The translations under genes and the position numbers were made by a program. A DNA stretch of 64,000 nucleotides. Source: a virus. The DNA lies in IMG/VR virus record IMGVR_UViG_3300035670_000159, positions 1 through 64,000 of that record. The stretch is one strand, 5' to 3'. The first letter of the stretch is position 1. Every line of letters starts with the position of its first letter. Below are positions 1 through 6,838 of this stretch, piece by piece. The notes beneath the pieces were generated by a model that saw nothing but the letters and a program-made list of their open reading frames with translations, made no database searches and was not told the origin of the DNA.

Positions 1-2
1 CA

Positions 3-680
3 AAGAAAATATCAAATGAAGTCTTGCAGCAAGCACAAGAACTACGCACACAAGGAAAGTCCTATGAGGAAATCTCTAAGACTTTGAACGTAAGTATTTC
101 TTGGTGCAAACACAACCTATCTTCTGCCCTTGCACAAAAGAAAGAAGTCATTGATGCGCTTGAGTCCAAGAGTAGGACTAGAAAAGGAGTAAGCAAAGGA
201 GAGATTACTAAGGCTGTAAATGTAAACCAACCTAAGAAAGAACTGATTAAAGAAGTAAAGAACGTGACACAACGAATTCGTACACGATCTAAAGAAAATA
301 TCGTTCGTCCTAATTGGATGCCACCTGAGTTCAGCATGTTCACAACAGAGCAAGTCATGCTTTATGCAAACGAAATGGAACGTAGGCTACAAGAGTACGC
401 TAGTGAAATTCGTGATACACTTCTGGATAAATGCACAACTAAGGATCAGAAAGATACACTACCATCTACTCTTTCCTTGAAGTTCGCTATTGCGTCTTTG
501 GTGTGCTCTATGACTAACCCTAGCAGTGCCGCTGGGGCTATGCTTAACAACACAACAAACAGCTTGTATGACACAGCACTGAAGCTAGAAAAGAGGAATG
601 GAAATCCTGGTGTGAAAGTTAAAGTAGTCAAAACACCACTACCAGATGGCTTTGAAGACTTGGATGAAGTTGCTTATTAA
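3..680 (+). CDS. helix-turn-helix protein, 5' end outside window
   Basis: The frame is open from the first bases of the window, so the true start probably lies upstream; a TTG at 24 is the first possible start inside. The N-terminal part (EEISKTLNVSISWCKHNL) looks like a helix-turn-helix of the resolvase or small-terminase kind, followed by a basic linker and an alpha-helical second half. It precedes the methylase cluster on the same strand. It could be a DNA-binding regulator or a small terminase-like protein; I do not recognise a family. Confidence 0.6.
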   Translation, partial: KKISNEVLQQAQELRTQGKSYEEISKTLNVSISWCKHNLSSALAQKKEVIDALESKSRTRKGVSKGEITKAVNVNQPKKELIKEVKNVTQRIRTRSKENIVRPNWMPPEFSMFTTEQVMLYANEMERRLQEYASEIRDTLLDKCTTKDQKDTLPSTLSLKFAIASLVCSMTNPSSAAGAMLNNTTNSLYDTALKLEKRNGNPGVKVKVVKTPLPDGFEDLDEVAY

Positions 681-707
681 TTAAGCAGAAATGGTACTGA
701 TCAGGCT

Positions 708-745
708 ATTTGCACTTTTCCGCATAGTATATATAAAGTGCAAAT
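708..745. promoter_or_regulatory. 11-bp inverted repeat
   Basis: ATTTGCACTTT at 708-718 is mirrored exactly by AAAGTGCAAAT at 735-745 with a 16-base AT-rich loop, and the word TGCAAAT recurs just after it. There is no run of T after either arm, so an operator is as likely as a terminator. It sits in the 217 bases between the helix-turn-helix gene and the next start; the rest of this gap shows nothing I can name. Confidence 0.45.
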
Positions 746-957
746 GGTGCAAATAGGTTTTTAATGTATCTTTTATACAACAAGACCTACAGGGACGGAA
801 AGATATACTATCTTCCCTTACACCCTATCTTCAGCACCTAATCTTTGTGTTCTAGATAAGAAATATCCTCTTCATGCTTGCATGACAGGGTGAAATCGTG
901 TACACTAAGCATCTTTTACAGCCTTCGTTGAACCTTGAAATTAAAGAAAGGAACCCT

Positions 958-1197
958 GTGCTTAAACTAAACAATCCGTCTATCACAGACTCTATCTATA
1001 AACTAGACCCTAAAGCTATCTCTAACACATCTCCAAGGCACATTCAATCAGTACTAGAAGACTTGATTGTTGTGTGCTTAGAAGGACAAGCCTTAGCAGA
1101 TAAGGTACTAAGGCTTAATCCTAAGTCCGAAGAAATAGGTGCAGGTATGCTTGCTAACCTGCAAGAGATTGCTGGTAAGATTACTAATATTTATTAA
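958..1197 (+). CDS. unknown 79-aa protein
   Basis: Start GTG at 958 is chosen because it follows ATTAAAGAAAGGAACCCT, the same leader that precedes the next two genes; an in-frame GTG at 898 lacks a Shine-Dalgarno sequence. The product is small and mainly helical (SVLEDLIVVCLEGQALADKVL). Family not recognised. It lies 12 bases upstream of the adenine methylase and is probably co-transcribed with it. Confidence 0.6.
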   Translation: MLKLNNPSITDSIYKLDPKAISNTSPRHIQSVLEDLIVVCLEGQALADKVLRLNPKSEEIGAGMLANLQEIAGKITNIY

Positions 1198-1209
1198 AGA
1201 AAGGAAACT

Positions 1210-1902
1210 ATGCAATATATGGGTGGTAAAGTACGTATAGCAAAATATCTTGTACCTGTACTACAAGAAAGATTGAAAGATAAAGAAACCTTTGTTGACC
1301 TATTCTGTGGAAGTTGCAATATTGTCAGTGCAATCAAAGCACCTAACAGGATTGCTAATGACTTACACAAAGAACTAATTGCTTTGCATAAAGCTGTACA
1401 GCAAGGGTGGGTTCCACCTTCAGTTGTTACTGAAGAAGACTACAAACAAGCAAAGCAGGCTGAAGATCATCTCAAGGCTTTTATTGGTTTTGGGTGTAGT
1501 TTCAGTGGTAAATACTTTGGTGGGTATGCAAGAGGAGAGGGAGACAGAAATTACGCTTTGAATGCTAAGAATACCTTGCTGAAGAAACACCAGAACATGA
1601 AGGATGTGCAGTTCTTTAATCTGAATTATTCTGAAGTAAATATTCCTAGTAATTCTCTGGTATATTGTGATATTCCGTATAAAGGAACTACAAAGTACAG
1701 TACGGATTCATTTGATCATTCTTCTTTCTATTCTTGGTGCAAAGACATGAAGAATAAAGGTCATGATGTTGTTGTGTCAGAATATCTTTGTAATGTTCCT
1801 GAAGGCTGGGAAGTAATCTGGAAGCATGAAAGTAAGAAAGATATGCGAAACAAAGAAGGTAAGCAAGAAGGTACTGTAGAGGTGCTGATGACACCTAAGT
1901 AA
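1210..1902 (+). CDS. DNA adenine methyltransferase (Dam-like)
   Basis: A 230-residue N6-adenine methylase that would transfer methyl groups from S-adenosylmethionine to DNA. The start MQYMGGKVRIAKYL matches the Dam/M.DpnII opening (motif X), and DLFCGSCNIV at about residues 30-39 is the SAM-binding motif I. The catalytic motif, normally DPPY, reads CDIPYKGTTKY near residue 155, so the first proline is replaced by isoleucine. The target-recognition part includes a GYARGEGDRNY segment seen in phage Dam relatives. Likely role: protect phage DNA from host restriction. Function is likely but the altered catalytic motif leaves activity open. Confidence 0.85.
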   Translation: MQYMGGKVRIAKYLVPVLQERLKDKETFVDLFCGSCNIVSAIKAPNRIANDLHKELIALHKAVQQGWVPPSVVTEEDYKQAKQAEDHLKAFIGFGCSFSGKYFGGYARGEGDRNYALNAKNTLLKKHQNMKDVQFFNLNYSEVNIPSNSLVYCDIPYKGTTKYSTDSFDHSSFYSWCKDMKNKGHDVVVSEYLCNVPEGWEVIWKHESKKDMRNKEGKQEGTVEVLMTPK

Positions 1903-1930
1903 TAACCCAGAATTAAAGAAAGGAACTCTC

Positions 1931-2194
1931 ATGAACTACTCCATCCCTAAAGCAAAGCTTATTGGTACTCTTCCTGCATTTAATAATTACTATCTTCAAG
2001 TCTATGGCTACACTGAAGAAGAGGTTCACGCTTTGGTAGAAAATATCGTTCTTCAAGTCAAGAAGGAATGTGCTGAAGCTTGCCTTAAAGAAGCTCAACA
2101 ATGGGAGAGTCTAGATAAGAATGGACGAAGTAATTATCTTGACTATGCAGATGTAGCAAGGACTTGTGCTTCAGTGATTATGAAAAAGTATTAA
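1931..2194 (+). CDS. unknown 87-aa protein
   Basis: ATG at 1931 follows ATTAAAGAAAGGAACTCTC. The product begins MNYSIPKAKLIG and is otherwise helical with paired cysteines in KKECAEACLKEAQQW. Family not recognised. A hairpin terminator follows it at once, so it closes the transcription unit that contains the adenine methylase. Confidence 0.65.
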   Translation: MNYSIPKAKLIGTLPAFNNYYLQVYGYTEEEVHALVENIVLQVKKECAEACLKEAQQWESLDKNGRSNYLDYADVARTCASVIMKKY

Positions 2195-2208
2195 AGCTTA
2201 ACTAAGAA

Positions 2209-2235
2209 GGCTACCTTTAGGGTAGCTTTTCTTTT
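2209..2235 (+). terminator. intrinsic terminator
   Basis: GCTACC (2210-2215), five-base loop, GGTAGC (2221-2226), then TTTTCTTTT. It ends the first plus-strand unit. Confidence 0.8.
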
Positions 2236-2375
2236 GTGTACTACACCTATGCTGTAATTGATTTAGTGCAAAGTACTTAGTTTATAATTATTTTATTAAG
2301 ACTATAACTAAAATACTAAGAAATCAAGTAATTATAAATGTTTCTTTGAGTTAAGGTTTTGTGAAAGGGTTCTGT

Positions 2376-2432
2376 TAAGTTCATTTATACTTTGTGTTCA
2401 GACGGAGTGAACAATAAACAATAATGAACTTA
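2376..2432. promoter_or_regulatory. spaced inverted repeat upstream of the cytosine methylase
   Basis: TAAGTTCATT (2376-2385) and AATGAACTTA (2423-2432) are exact mirror images; GTTCA..TGAAC (2396-2412) is nested within. The dyad stands about 90 bases before the methylase start in an otherwise empty 328-base gap and may be an operator or an mRNA leader fold. Confidence 0.4.
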
Positions 2433-2464
2433 TAGTATTGTTGTGTAAAAGCTACAGATACTAA

Positions 2465-2480
2465 GAGAAGTTTACTTCTC
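2465..2480 (+). promoter_or_regulatory. leader hairpin before the cytosine methylase
   Basis: GAGAAGT TT ACTTCTC is a perfect seven-base-pair hairpin ending 42 bases before the start codon. It lacks a T-run, so it is more likely a leader structure or a protein-binding dyad than a terminator. Methylase self-regulation through such dyads is known for some restriction-modification systems; here it is only an inference. Confidence 0.4.
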
Positions 2481-2522
2481 GGATGGATTATGTTAGAATT
2501 TAGTTTTTATGAAAGGAAAAGT

Positions 2523-3365
2523 ATGGGTATTAATGTTTTAAGTTTGTTTGATGGAATGAGTGCAGGAATGCTTGCTTTAGAACGAGCAGGGATTAATGTA
2601 GATAATTATTACGCATCTGAGATTGATAAGCACGCAATCAAGGTTAGTCAAAAGAACTATCCTGGGATTATTCAAGTAGGGGACGTGTGTAATCTAGACT
2701 CGGATTCTCTTCCTGAAATTGACCTATTGATTGGTGGTTCTCCTTGTCAAAGTATCAGTACTCTTGGAGATGGTAGTGGTCTTGAAGGTACTTCAGGGTT
2801 GTTCTATCAGTATCTTCGACTCAAGCAAGAACTGAATCCTAAGTACTTTCTCCTTGAGAATGTAGTAGGGAATAAAGAAGCAATCAAGACTATCTCTAAA
2901 CTTATGCAGGTAGAGCCTATTTTGATTAACTCCAATCTCCTATCTGCTCAGAATCGTGCTAGGTATTATTGGACAAATATCCCTGTAGAGCTTCCAGAGT
3001 CTAAGGAAATTAAACTTATTGACGTGCTGGATGAAACCCCTAAGTCTTCGTGTGAACTGTCAGAAGCAAGACTTCGTTGGTTACTTTCAGATAAAGGACA
3101 AGAATGCTTGAAGAAACGCTATGCAAGCCTTGATCCTGAGAAAGCGAGTTGTCTTACAGCAAGGAGCGATGCGAGTTGGAATTGCAATTACGTTACCAGG
3201 AAGGGTAAGATTACTAAGTTGACATGTGAAGAGTATGAGAAGCTACAGACTGTACCAGTAGGATATACTTCTTGTGTTTCTGACTCACAGAGGTACAAGA
3301 TGCTAGGCAATGGATGGACTGTTGATGTGATTGCTCATATCTTCCGTGGGTTGAATAAAATTTAA
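2523..3365 (+). CDS. DNA (cytosine-5) methyltransferase
   Basis: A 280-residue C5-cytosine methylase. Visible motifs in order: LSLFDGMSAGMLALERAG (motif I, SAM site), GGSPCQSIS with the catalytic Cys of motif IV, ENVVG (motif VI), QNRARYYWTN (motif VIII), a short target-recognition stretch, and MLGNGWTVDVIAHIFRGL (motifs IX-X). ATG at 2523 is preferred because GAAAGGAAAAGT precedes it. With no restriction partner beside it, it is an orphan methylase, probably anti-restriction. It is followed by a strong terminator. Confidence 0.93.
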   Translation: MGINVLSLFDGMSAGMLALERAGINVDNYYASEIDKHAIKVSQKNYPGIIQVGDVCNLDSDSLPEIDLLIGGSPCQSISTLGDGSGLEGTSGLFYQYLRLKQELNPKYFLLENVVGNKEAIKTISKLMQVEPILINSNLLSAQNRARYYWTNIPVELPESKEIKLIDVLDETPKSSCELSEARLRWLLSDKGQECLKKRYASLDPEKASCLTARSDASWNCNYVTRKGKITKLTCEEYEKLQTVPVGYTSCVSDSQRYKMLGNGWTVDVIAHIFRGLNKI

Positions 3366-3375
3366 AATATAGACG

Positions 3376-3400
3376 ACCTCCTTCGGGAGGTTTTCTTGTT
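3376..3400 (+). terminator. intrinsic terminator
   Basis: ACCTCC TTCG GGAGGT followed by TTTCTTGTT; the UUCG tetraloop makes a very stable hairpin directly after the cytosine methylase. Confidence 0.85.
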
Positions 3401-3424
3401 TGGTGTAACTTATGAAAGGTTTTT

Positions 3425-3727
3425 ATGAATAAATTTGAATCTCTAGGCGAGCATTACTTCAATGAAGTGCTTCACCCTTCTTTGGACTCTAAGGTTTGGT
3501 TAGCTTATTTGGTGCTTAACAGAATCTATCCTTCTTTGGGCTACTGGAGTTATGACGGATATCATGTAGACGCTTTGGTGGACTACGAGAAGAATCTTCT
3601 TTGGGAAGATGAGCTGATTACAAGCACAGATAGGAAGGTTGTATATGCTGAAGTTCCTTACTTGCATGAAATTAATACAGTACAGATTGTAAAGGTGTGG
3701 GGGTCTGTTTTGCAATCATTGAGGTAA
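3425..3727 (+). CDS. unknown 100-aa protein
   Basis: Begins ATG after TATGAAAGGTTTTT. Rich in aromatic residues (LVLNRIYPSLGYWSYDGYHVDAL). No family recognised. It is the last plus-strand gene before the convergent zone. Confidence 0.6.
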   Translation: MNKFESLGEHYFNEVLHPSLDSKVWLAYLVLNRIYPSLGYWSYDGYHVDALVDYEKNLLWEDELITSTDRKVVYAEVPYLHEINTVQIVKVWGSVLQSLR

Positions 3728-3734
3728 ATATCAT

Positions 3735-3850
3735 AGGTCTCTTTAAACGAGTTTTAAGGCACTTAAATATCTAGACTACCTTGGGTATTACCCCTTCATT
3801 AAAATCGCTCCTAGAGGCTTTAAAAGGCTTCTATGGGGCTTTTGTGCTTT
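3735..3850. repeat. dispersed CTAG/TTTAA intergenic repeat, copy a
   Basis: Contains TTTAAA, TCTAGACTACC, GGGTATTACCCC, CCTAGAGGC and TTTAAAAGGC, words that recur in five other gene-free stretches of the window. It contains imperfect inverted repeats built around CTAG and ends near TGGGGCTTTTG, which could terminate transcription. Confidence 0.45.
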
Positions 3851-4014
3851 GTATTAGAATATCTCTTTTAGAATTATTATATTGTTATCGTATTGTTGTT
3901 ATGAAGCAAGGAAAAGCAGCCTAAATATCATTGCAGATTGGCAGGGGTGTTTGATGCAGATCAACTCACCCCCCATTCCCTATTCCCTGAGATTCCAAAA
4001 TATCTGCACAATAA

Positions 4015-4201
4015 ATAATACCCTCCCGATATACCTGGCGATGTATATAGAACCATTCGAGGGTGGATATTCCAGTCGATACGATGCCCTATGACGATGC
4101 ATTTAACATAATGCACATCGTATCTAGTCGATAGTGATACGACAGATCACCCTCGATGGTGTCTCATGGTTGCATGTTGGTGATAGCATGGAGGGTATTA
4201 T
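4015..4201. repeat. nested long inverted repeat, about 190 bp
   Basis: Four pairs of mirror-image arms are nested about one centre near 4106: ATAATACCCTCC (4015-4026) with GGAGGGTATTAT (4190-4201); CGAGGGTG (4058-4065) with CACCCTCG (4148-4155); GATACGATG (4078-4086) with CATCGTATC (4116-4124); TGCATT (4098-4103) with AATGCA (4110-4115). No convincing gene lies inside. Possibilities are a MITE-like element with terminal inverted repeats, a replication or resolution site, or a structured RNA. Confidence 0.7.
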
Positions 4202-4250
4202 AGGATCAGGTTAGTTGATTATGCGGAGGGAGATAATCGATGGGTAACAA

Positions 4251-4312
4251 TGTATCCACCTATCGTGTGGATCAAACATTCATCAGTGTATGTATCCGCT
4301 TAATGTGTGGAT
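4251..4312. promoter_or_regulatory. two direct 22-bp dyad sites
   Basis: TGTATCC-N8-TGTGGAT occurs at 4251-4272 and again at 4291-4312, each half-palindromic, with starts 40 bp apart (about four helical turns). This is the layout expected of paired operators. The protein that would bind them is unknown. Confidence 0.5.
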
Positions 4313-4320
4313 GCATAGAC

Positions 4321-4354
4321 AAAATAAAACCCCTCAGAGTTTCCCCTGAGAGGC
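4321..4354 (-). terminator. terminator of the leftward accessory genes
   Basis: Read leftward, CTCAG-GGGAAACT-CTGAG with flanking G/C pairs is followed by GGGGTTTTATTTT. It lies just downstream of the leftward gene that stops at 4383. Confidence 0.65.
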
Positions 4355-4382
4355 TTATTGATAACCCTTGATTGTCCTATCT

Positions 4383-4631
4383 TTACTCTATCCCCAGTTC
4401 CCTGAGCATCTCGTCTGCCTGCTCTGCTGTAATCTTCCCTTGCTGCTTTGCCTTGCCTACCTTATACCCTGCTTGTCTGAGCTGTAGAATGGTGCTTTGC
4501 TTATGCATGGTAAGCACCTTACCTGTGCCTTCAGTGTAAGCGGCCATTTGATTAAACGCCAATTCGCCTGCTTTTGATACTGGAATAAATGATGTAAACA
4601 TCCCATGATCAATATACTCAAGATCGTTCAT
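4383..4631 (-). CDS. conserved plasmid/phage-type unknown, 82 aa
   Basis: Start ATG at 4631 follows GAGGAATCAACAA. The sequence carries HGMFTSFIPVSKAGELAFN, then QSTILQLRQAGYKVGKAK and a C-terminal ITAEQADEMLRELGI. From memory, similar small proteins occur on plasmids and integrative elements without a known function. It has its own upstream promoter-like site and a downstream terminator. Confidence 0.65.
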   Translation of the reverse strand: MNDLEYIDHGMFTSFIPVSKAGELAFNQMAAYTEGTGKVLTMHKQSTILQLRQAGYKVGKAKQQGKITAEQADEMLRELGIE

Positions 4632-4660
4632 TTGTTGATTCCTCATTGGTTACGTTGTCG

Positions 4661-4705
4661 ATGATTGAATTATAGCACCAAAAGAAAAGCCGCATTTGGC
4701 GGCTT
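4661..4705 (-). promoter_or_regulatory. terminator plus promoter unit 1
   Basis: Read leftward: hairpin AAGCCGC-CAAAT-GCGGCTT with a TTTTCTTTT tail, immediately followed by GGTGCTATAATTCAATCAT carrying a TATAAT -10 box (4669-4674). A 20-odd-base part of this unit is repeated at 4927-4950. Confidence 0.6.
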
Positions 4706-4728
4706 CTGACACCCTGCAGGGCTTGTCT

Positions 4729-4887
4729 TCAGTATTTCCCTGCCAATATATCAGGCGTAATCCTGAAACTAGCTAGGGGCTCGCCGTCGCACAGCACTAT
4801 ACCGTACCCCCGATACTCTATCACGCATACGTGGCCCTTAGGTACATAACCCATGATGTAATTAGCCAGCTTTTGGTTGTCAGTCAT
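4729..4887 (-). CDS. unknown 52-aa protein
   Basis: Start ATG at 4887 after AACAAGGAAACTACT. Sequence includes HVCVIEYRGYGIVLCDGEPLA. Flanked on both sides by terminator-promoter units, so it is probably transcribed on its own. Family not recognised. Confidence 0.5.
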   Translation of the reverse strand: MTDNQKLANYIMGYVPKGHVCVIEYRGYGIVLCDGEPLASFRITPDILAGKY

Positions 4888-4926
4888 AGTAGTTTCCTTG
4901 TTTAGGCTTTGCACTATTGCGCCGCC

Positions 4927-4973
4927 ATGATTGAATTATAGCACCAAAAAGCAAAGCCAGTACAAGCTGGCAA
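4927..4973 (-). promoter_or_regulatory. terminator plus promoter unit 2
   Basis: Read leftward: GCCAG-CTTGTA-CTGGC hairpin with TTTGCTTTTT tail, then GGTGCTATAATTCAATCAT again (-10 at 4935-4940). The promoter part is nearly identical to the unit at 4661. Confidence 0.6.
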
Positions 4974-4991
4974 TGAATTATTTTCTAGGGG

Positions 4992-5186
4992 TTAACCCCT
5001 CTGAGCCATGATATACCCTGCCGTATCCGTCACCACCACCCGATCATCATTCACAGCACAGGCTACCCACTCGATAGCATCCTGCCATGTGTTGCACCAG
5101 AAGATTTTACGATTACCAGTGATGCGGTCAATATGAACTACTTTGTAGGTGCCACCAAAAAGAATCTTATTAATGAATCGGATCAT
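4992..5186 (-). CDS. unknown 64-aa protein
   Basis: Begins MIRFINKILFGGTYKVVHID and continues with IFWCNTWQDAIEWVACAVNDDRV. The compact alternating strand/helix pattern suggests a small domain protein; family not recognised. A hairpin terminator follows it. Confidence 0.5.
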   Translation of the reverse strand: MIRFINKILFGGTYKVVHIDRITGNRKIFWCNTWQDAIEWVACAVNDDRVVVTDTAGYIMAQRG

Positions 5187-5192
5187 GATACC

Positions 5193-5408
5193 TTACACTG
5201 CAGCGTTAACAATACGGGAAAGCTCAGATTCAAGAGCTAGAAAGTATTCCAGCCCACCATGTGGGTATTGCCCCCTGAGCCTACGGATTGCACGCTCCGT
5301 AGCATCAAACTTATTGCAAATGGGCCATTTGTGTGACTCATCATTAGCTCGAAAATAAGCGTTAATGATGCGCTTACTGCCGTTTTCGATTGATTCTAAT
5401 TTAGTCAT
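5193..5408 (-). CDS. unknown 71-aa helical protein
   Basis: MTKLESIENGSKRIINAYFR..., largely helical and charged, ending LALESELSRIVNAAV. The stop is 6 bases from the next leftward start, so it is probably co-transcribed with it. Family not recognised. Confidence 0.55.
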   Translation of the reverse strand: MTKLESIENGSKRIINAYFRANDESHKWPICNKFDATERAIRRLRGQYPHGGLEYFLALESELSRIVNAAV

Positions 5409-5413
5409 TTTGA

Positions 5414-5539
5414 TTACTTCCCTGCGTTAAGTTCTGCAGCCCATTCGTTGGCGCGTTGCATGGTTTTGCACATATAAAACACCCTAGACACCGTATCAAA
5501 TACTGCGGGCTTTCCTTTGTAGTGACATGCTTGAAACAT
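5414..5539 (-). CDS. unknown 41-aa protein
   Basis: A short frame with a good ribosome-binding site (AATAAGGAGTAAGTAAG before ATG). Sequence begins MFQACHYKGKPAVFDTV and ends QRANEWAAELNAGK. It fits snugly between its neighbours on the same strand, which is the main support for it being real. Confidence 0.45.
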   Translation of the reverse strand: MFQACHYKGKPAVFDTVSRVFYMCKTMQRANEWAAELNAGK

Positions 5540-5551
5540 CTTACTTACTCC

Positions 5552-5674
5552 TTATTTCCTATAAAATACGAACCAAACAATCAAAACCCAAGGGCTTAAT
5601 CCTAACATCAAAGTATACCCCAGGCAGCCCAGGATATACCCTAATGCAATGAATCGTTTTGTGAGCCTGCGCAT
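5552..5674 (-). CDS. small membrane protein, 40 aa
   Basis: MRRLTKRFIALGYILGCLGY... : a basic N-terminus followed by two hydrophobic stretches (FIALGYILGCLGYTLML and WVLIVWFVFY), a typical tiny inner-membrane protein. Its stop lies 12 bases before the next leftward start. Function unknown. Confidence 0.45.
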   Translation of the reverse strand: MRRLTKRFIALGYILGCLGYTLMLGLSPWVLIVWFVFYRK

Positions 5675-5685
5675 TGTGCTATGCC

Positions 5686-6030
5686 TTAAAACGCAGCGTA
5701 GACAAACCCGCCATCTACTTCGCCGCATATAGTGGTTTTGTACTCCAAGTATTCCCGCACAGCATCAACAACTGAGTCTGGATCATCCTCATCAATATAC
5801 GACAGATCGAGATTGTAATTTTTAATCAATTCTTCGATACTAGATTCGTAGTATTCGCAGCACAAACCTACCACGTCAAGTTCTAAAGGTTCCCCAGTCT
5901 CATCGCTGTAATTCTCCAGATAGTCAAAAAGAACCTCCAAACCCTCATAGCTAAACTGATCCCCACGTCCTGCCAAGCGGAATGCCTCGCGGAACTGGTA
6001 AACATTATTAATGCTTTGAACGATTGCCAT
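5686..6030 (-). CDS. acidic conserved accessory protein, 114 aa
   Basis: Strongly acidic, with QFREAFRLAGRGDQFSYEG, EPLELDVVGLCCEYYE and a C-terminal CGEVDGGFVYAAF. I associate this pattern with small proteins on plasmids and prophages of Gram-negative bacteria. The acidity would fit a DNA-mimic anti-restriction protein, but it lacks the hallmarks of ArdA and no function is established. Confidence 0.6.
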   Translation of the reverse strand: MAIVQSINNVYQFREAFRLAGRGDQFSYEGLEVLFDYLENYSDETGEPLELDVVGLCCEYYESSIEELIKNYNLDLSYIDEDDPDSVVDAVREYLEYKTTICGEVDGGFVYAAF

Positions 6031-6116
6031 GGTGTGTGCTCCTAAGTTAACATGGTTGGAAGAAAATCTATCTTACCATAGGGTACCATTGTTTTGATGC
6101 TCTGCAGAAAAATAAT

Positions 6117-6326
6117 TTAATCTAATTTGGCAAACTCCCCATTGCCGTTGGCGTACTGAAACTGTGCTTTTGCTTCATCATATCGAATAGTTCTAAATTC
6201 TGCTTTTTCTTTCCCCTGCCAATCTACAATGCGAACAATATAGCCCGGTTCTATTCCGTAGGTTTGGATAATTTCCGCATGGGTGTTTGTTGAAGAGTTA
6301 AATTTTCCAATTGCAATCGTGGGCAT
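6117..6326 (-). CDS. unknown 69-aa protein
   Basis: MPTIAIGKFNSSTNTHAEII followed by a small beta-rich part (GYIVRIVDWQGKEKAEFRTI). Preceded by TTGGAGTTTGTATA. Family not recognised. Confidence 0.5.
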   Translation of the reverse strand: MPTIAIGKFNSSTNTHAEIIQTYGIEPGYIVRIVDWQGKEKAEFRTIRYDEAKAQFQYANGNGEFAKLD

Positions 6327-6375
6327 TATACAAACTCCAATTGTTTAACATTAATTTATGAATTATACTCTACTT

Positions 6376-6483
6376 TCAACCCCGCCTTACCGTTGATTGC
6401 ATAAATTTTCTCATTGTGCCCACGCTTGCCCTCAGGTCGTGGGATGGTTTACCCTTAAATTTCCATTTTTCACTGTATTTCAT
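6376..6483 (-). CDS. possible 35-aa basic peptide
   Basis: A very short frame with AAAGGTGATAAA before ATG; the product is basic (MKYSEKWKFKGKPSHDLRAS). It starts 11 bases after the stop of the upstream leftward gene. Support is limited to the ribosome-binding site and the spacing. Confidence 0.35.
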   Translation of the reverse strand: MKYSEKWKFKGKPSHDLRASVGTMRKFMQSTVRRG

Positions 6484-6493
6484 TTTATCACCT

Positions 6494-6790
6494 TTAACAA
6501 AAATACCTGCCTACAATTACCGATTCATAATCCGAAGCATACCGCACCAGCACCCCAGAAAAATAGCTGTCTGAAGCGTAACCGTGCCAATTCTCCCAAC
6601 CGTCACGCTGTGGGTGCGGGGCAATATTAGCATCTATGCGCATAAACTCCCCCAGATCATACACACAGCCATTATACCTGAAAAACGAGCCTTCGCCCTC
6701 CTCCAAATAATCAAATTCTTTTAGCTCTGCTGGAGTTAGATCATACCATGTCAGGATATCACGCGGTTGATTGTTTGTTTTGATTTTCAT
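6494..6790 (-). CDS. conserved accessory protein, 98 aa
   Basis: Sequence carries DILTWYDLTPAELKEFDYLE, then FFRYNGCVYDLGEFMRID and SYFSGVLVRYASDYESVIVG. I recall similar small proteins on plasmids and phages of Gram-negative bacteria, function unknown. It is the first gene after the structured RNA and has no clear Shine-Dalgarno; a ten-codon leader peptide frame (MHQPTVEKTS) overlaps its start by ATGA, which may couple translation. Confidence 0.6.
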   Translation of the reverse strand: MKIKTNNQPRDILTWYDLTPAELKEFDYLEEGEGSFFRYNGCVYDLGEFMRIDANIAPHPQRDGWENWHGYASDSYFSGVLVRYASDYESVIVGRYFC

Positions 6791-6838
6791 GATGTTTTTT
6801 CTACGGTTGGTTGGTGCATGGATTCTCTCATACTATTT

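Noticed and set aside
3882-4094. Rightward 70-codon frame in the convergent gap
   Set aside because: No ribosome-binding site, and its second half runs through the nested inverted repeat.
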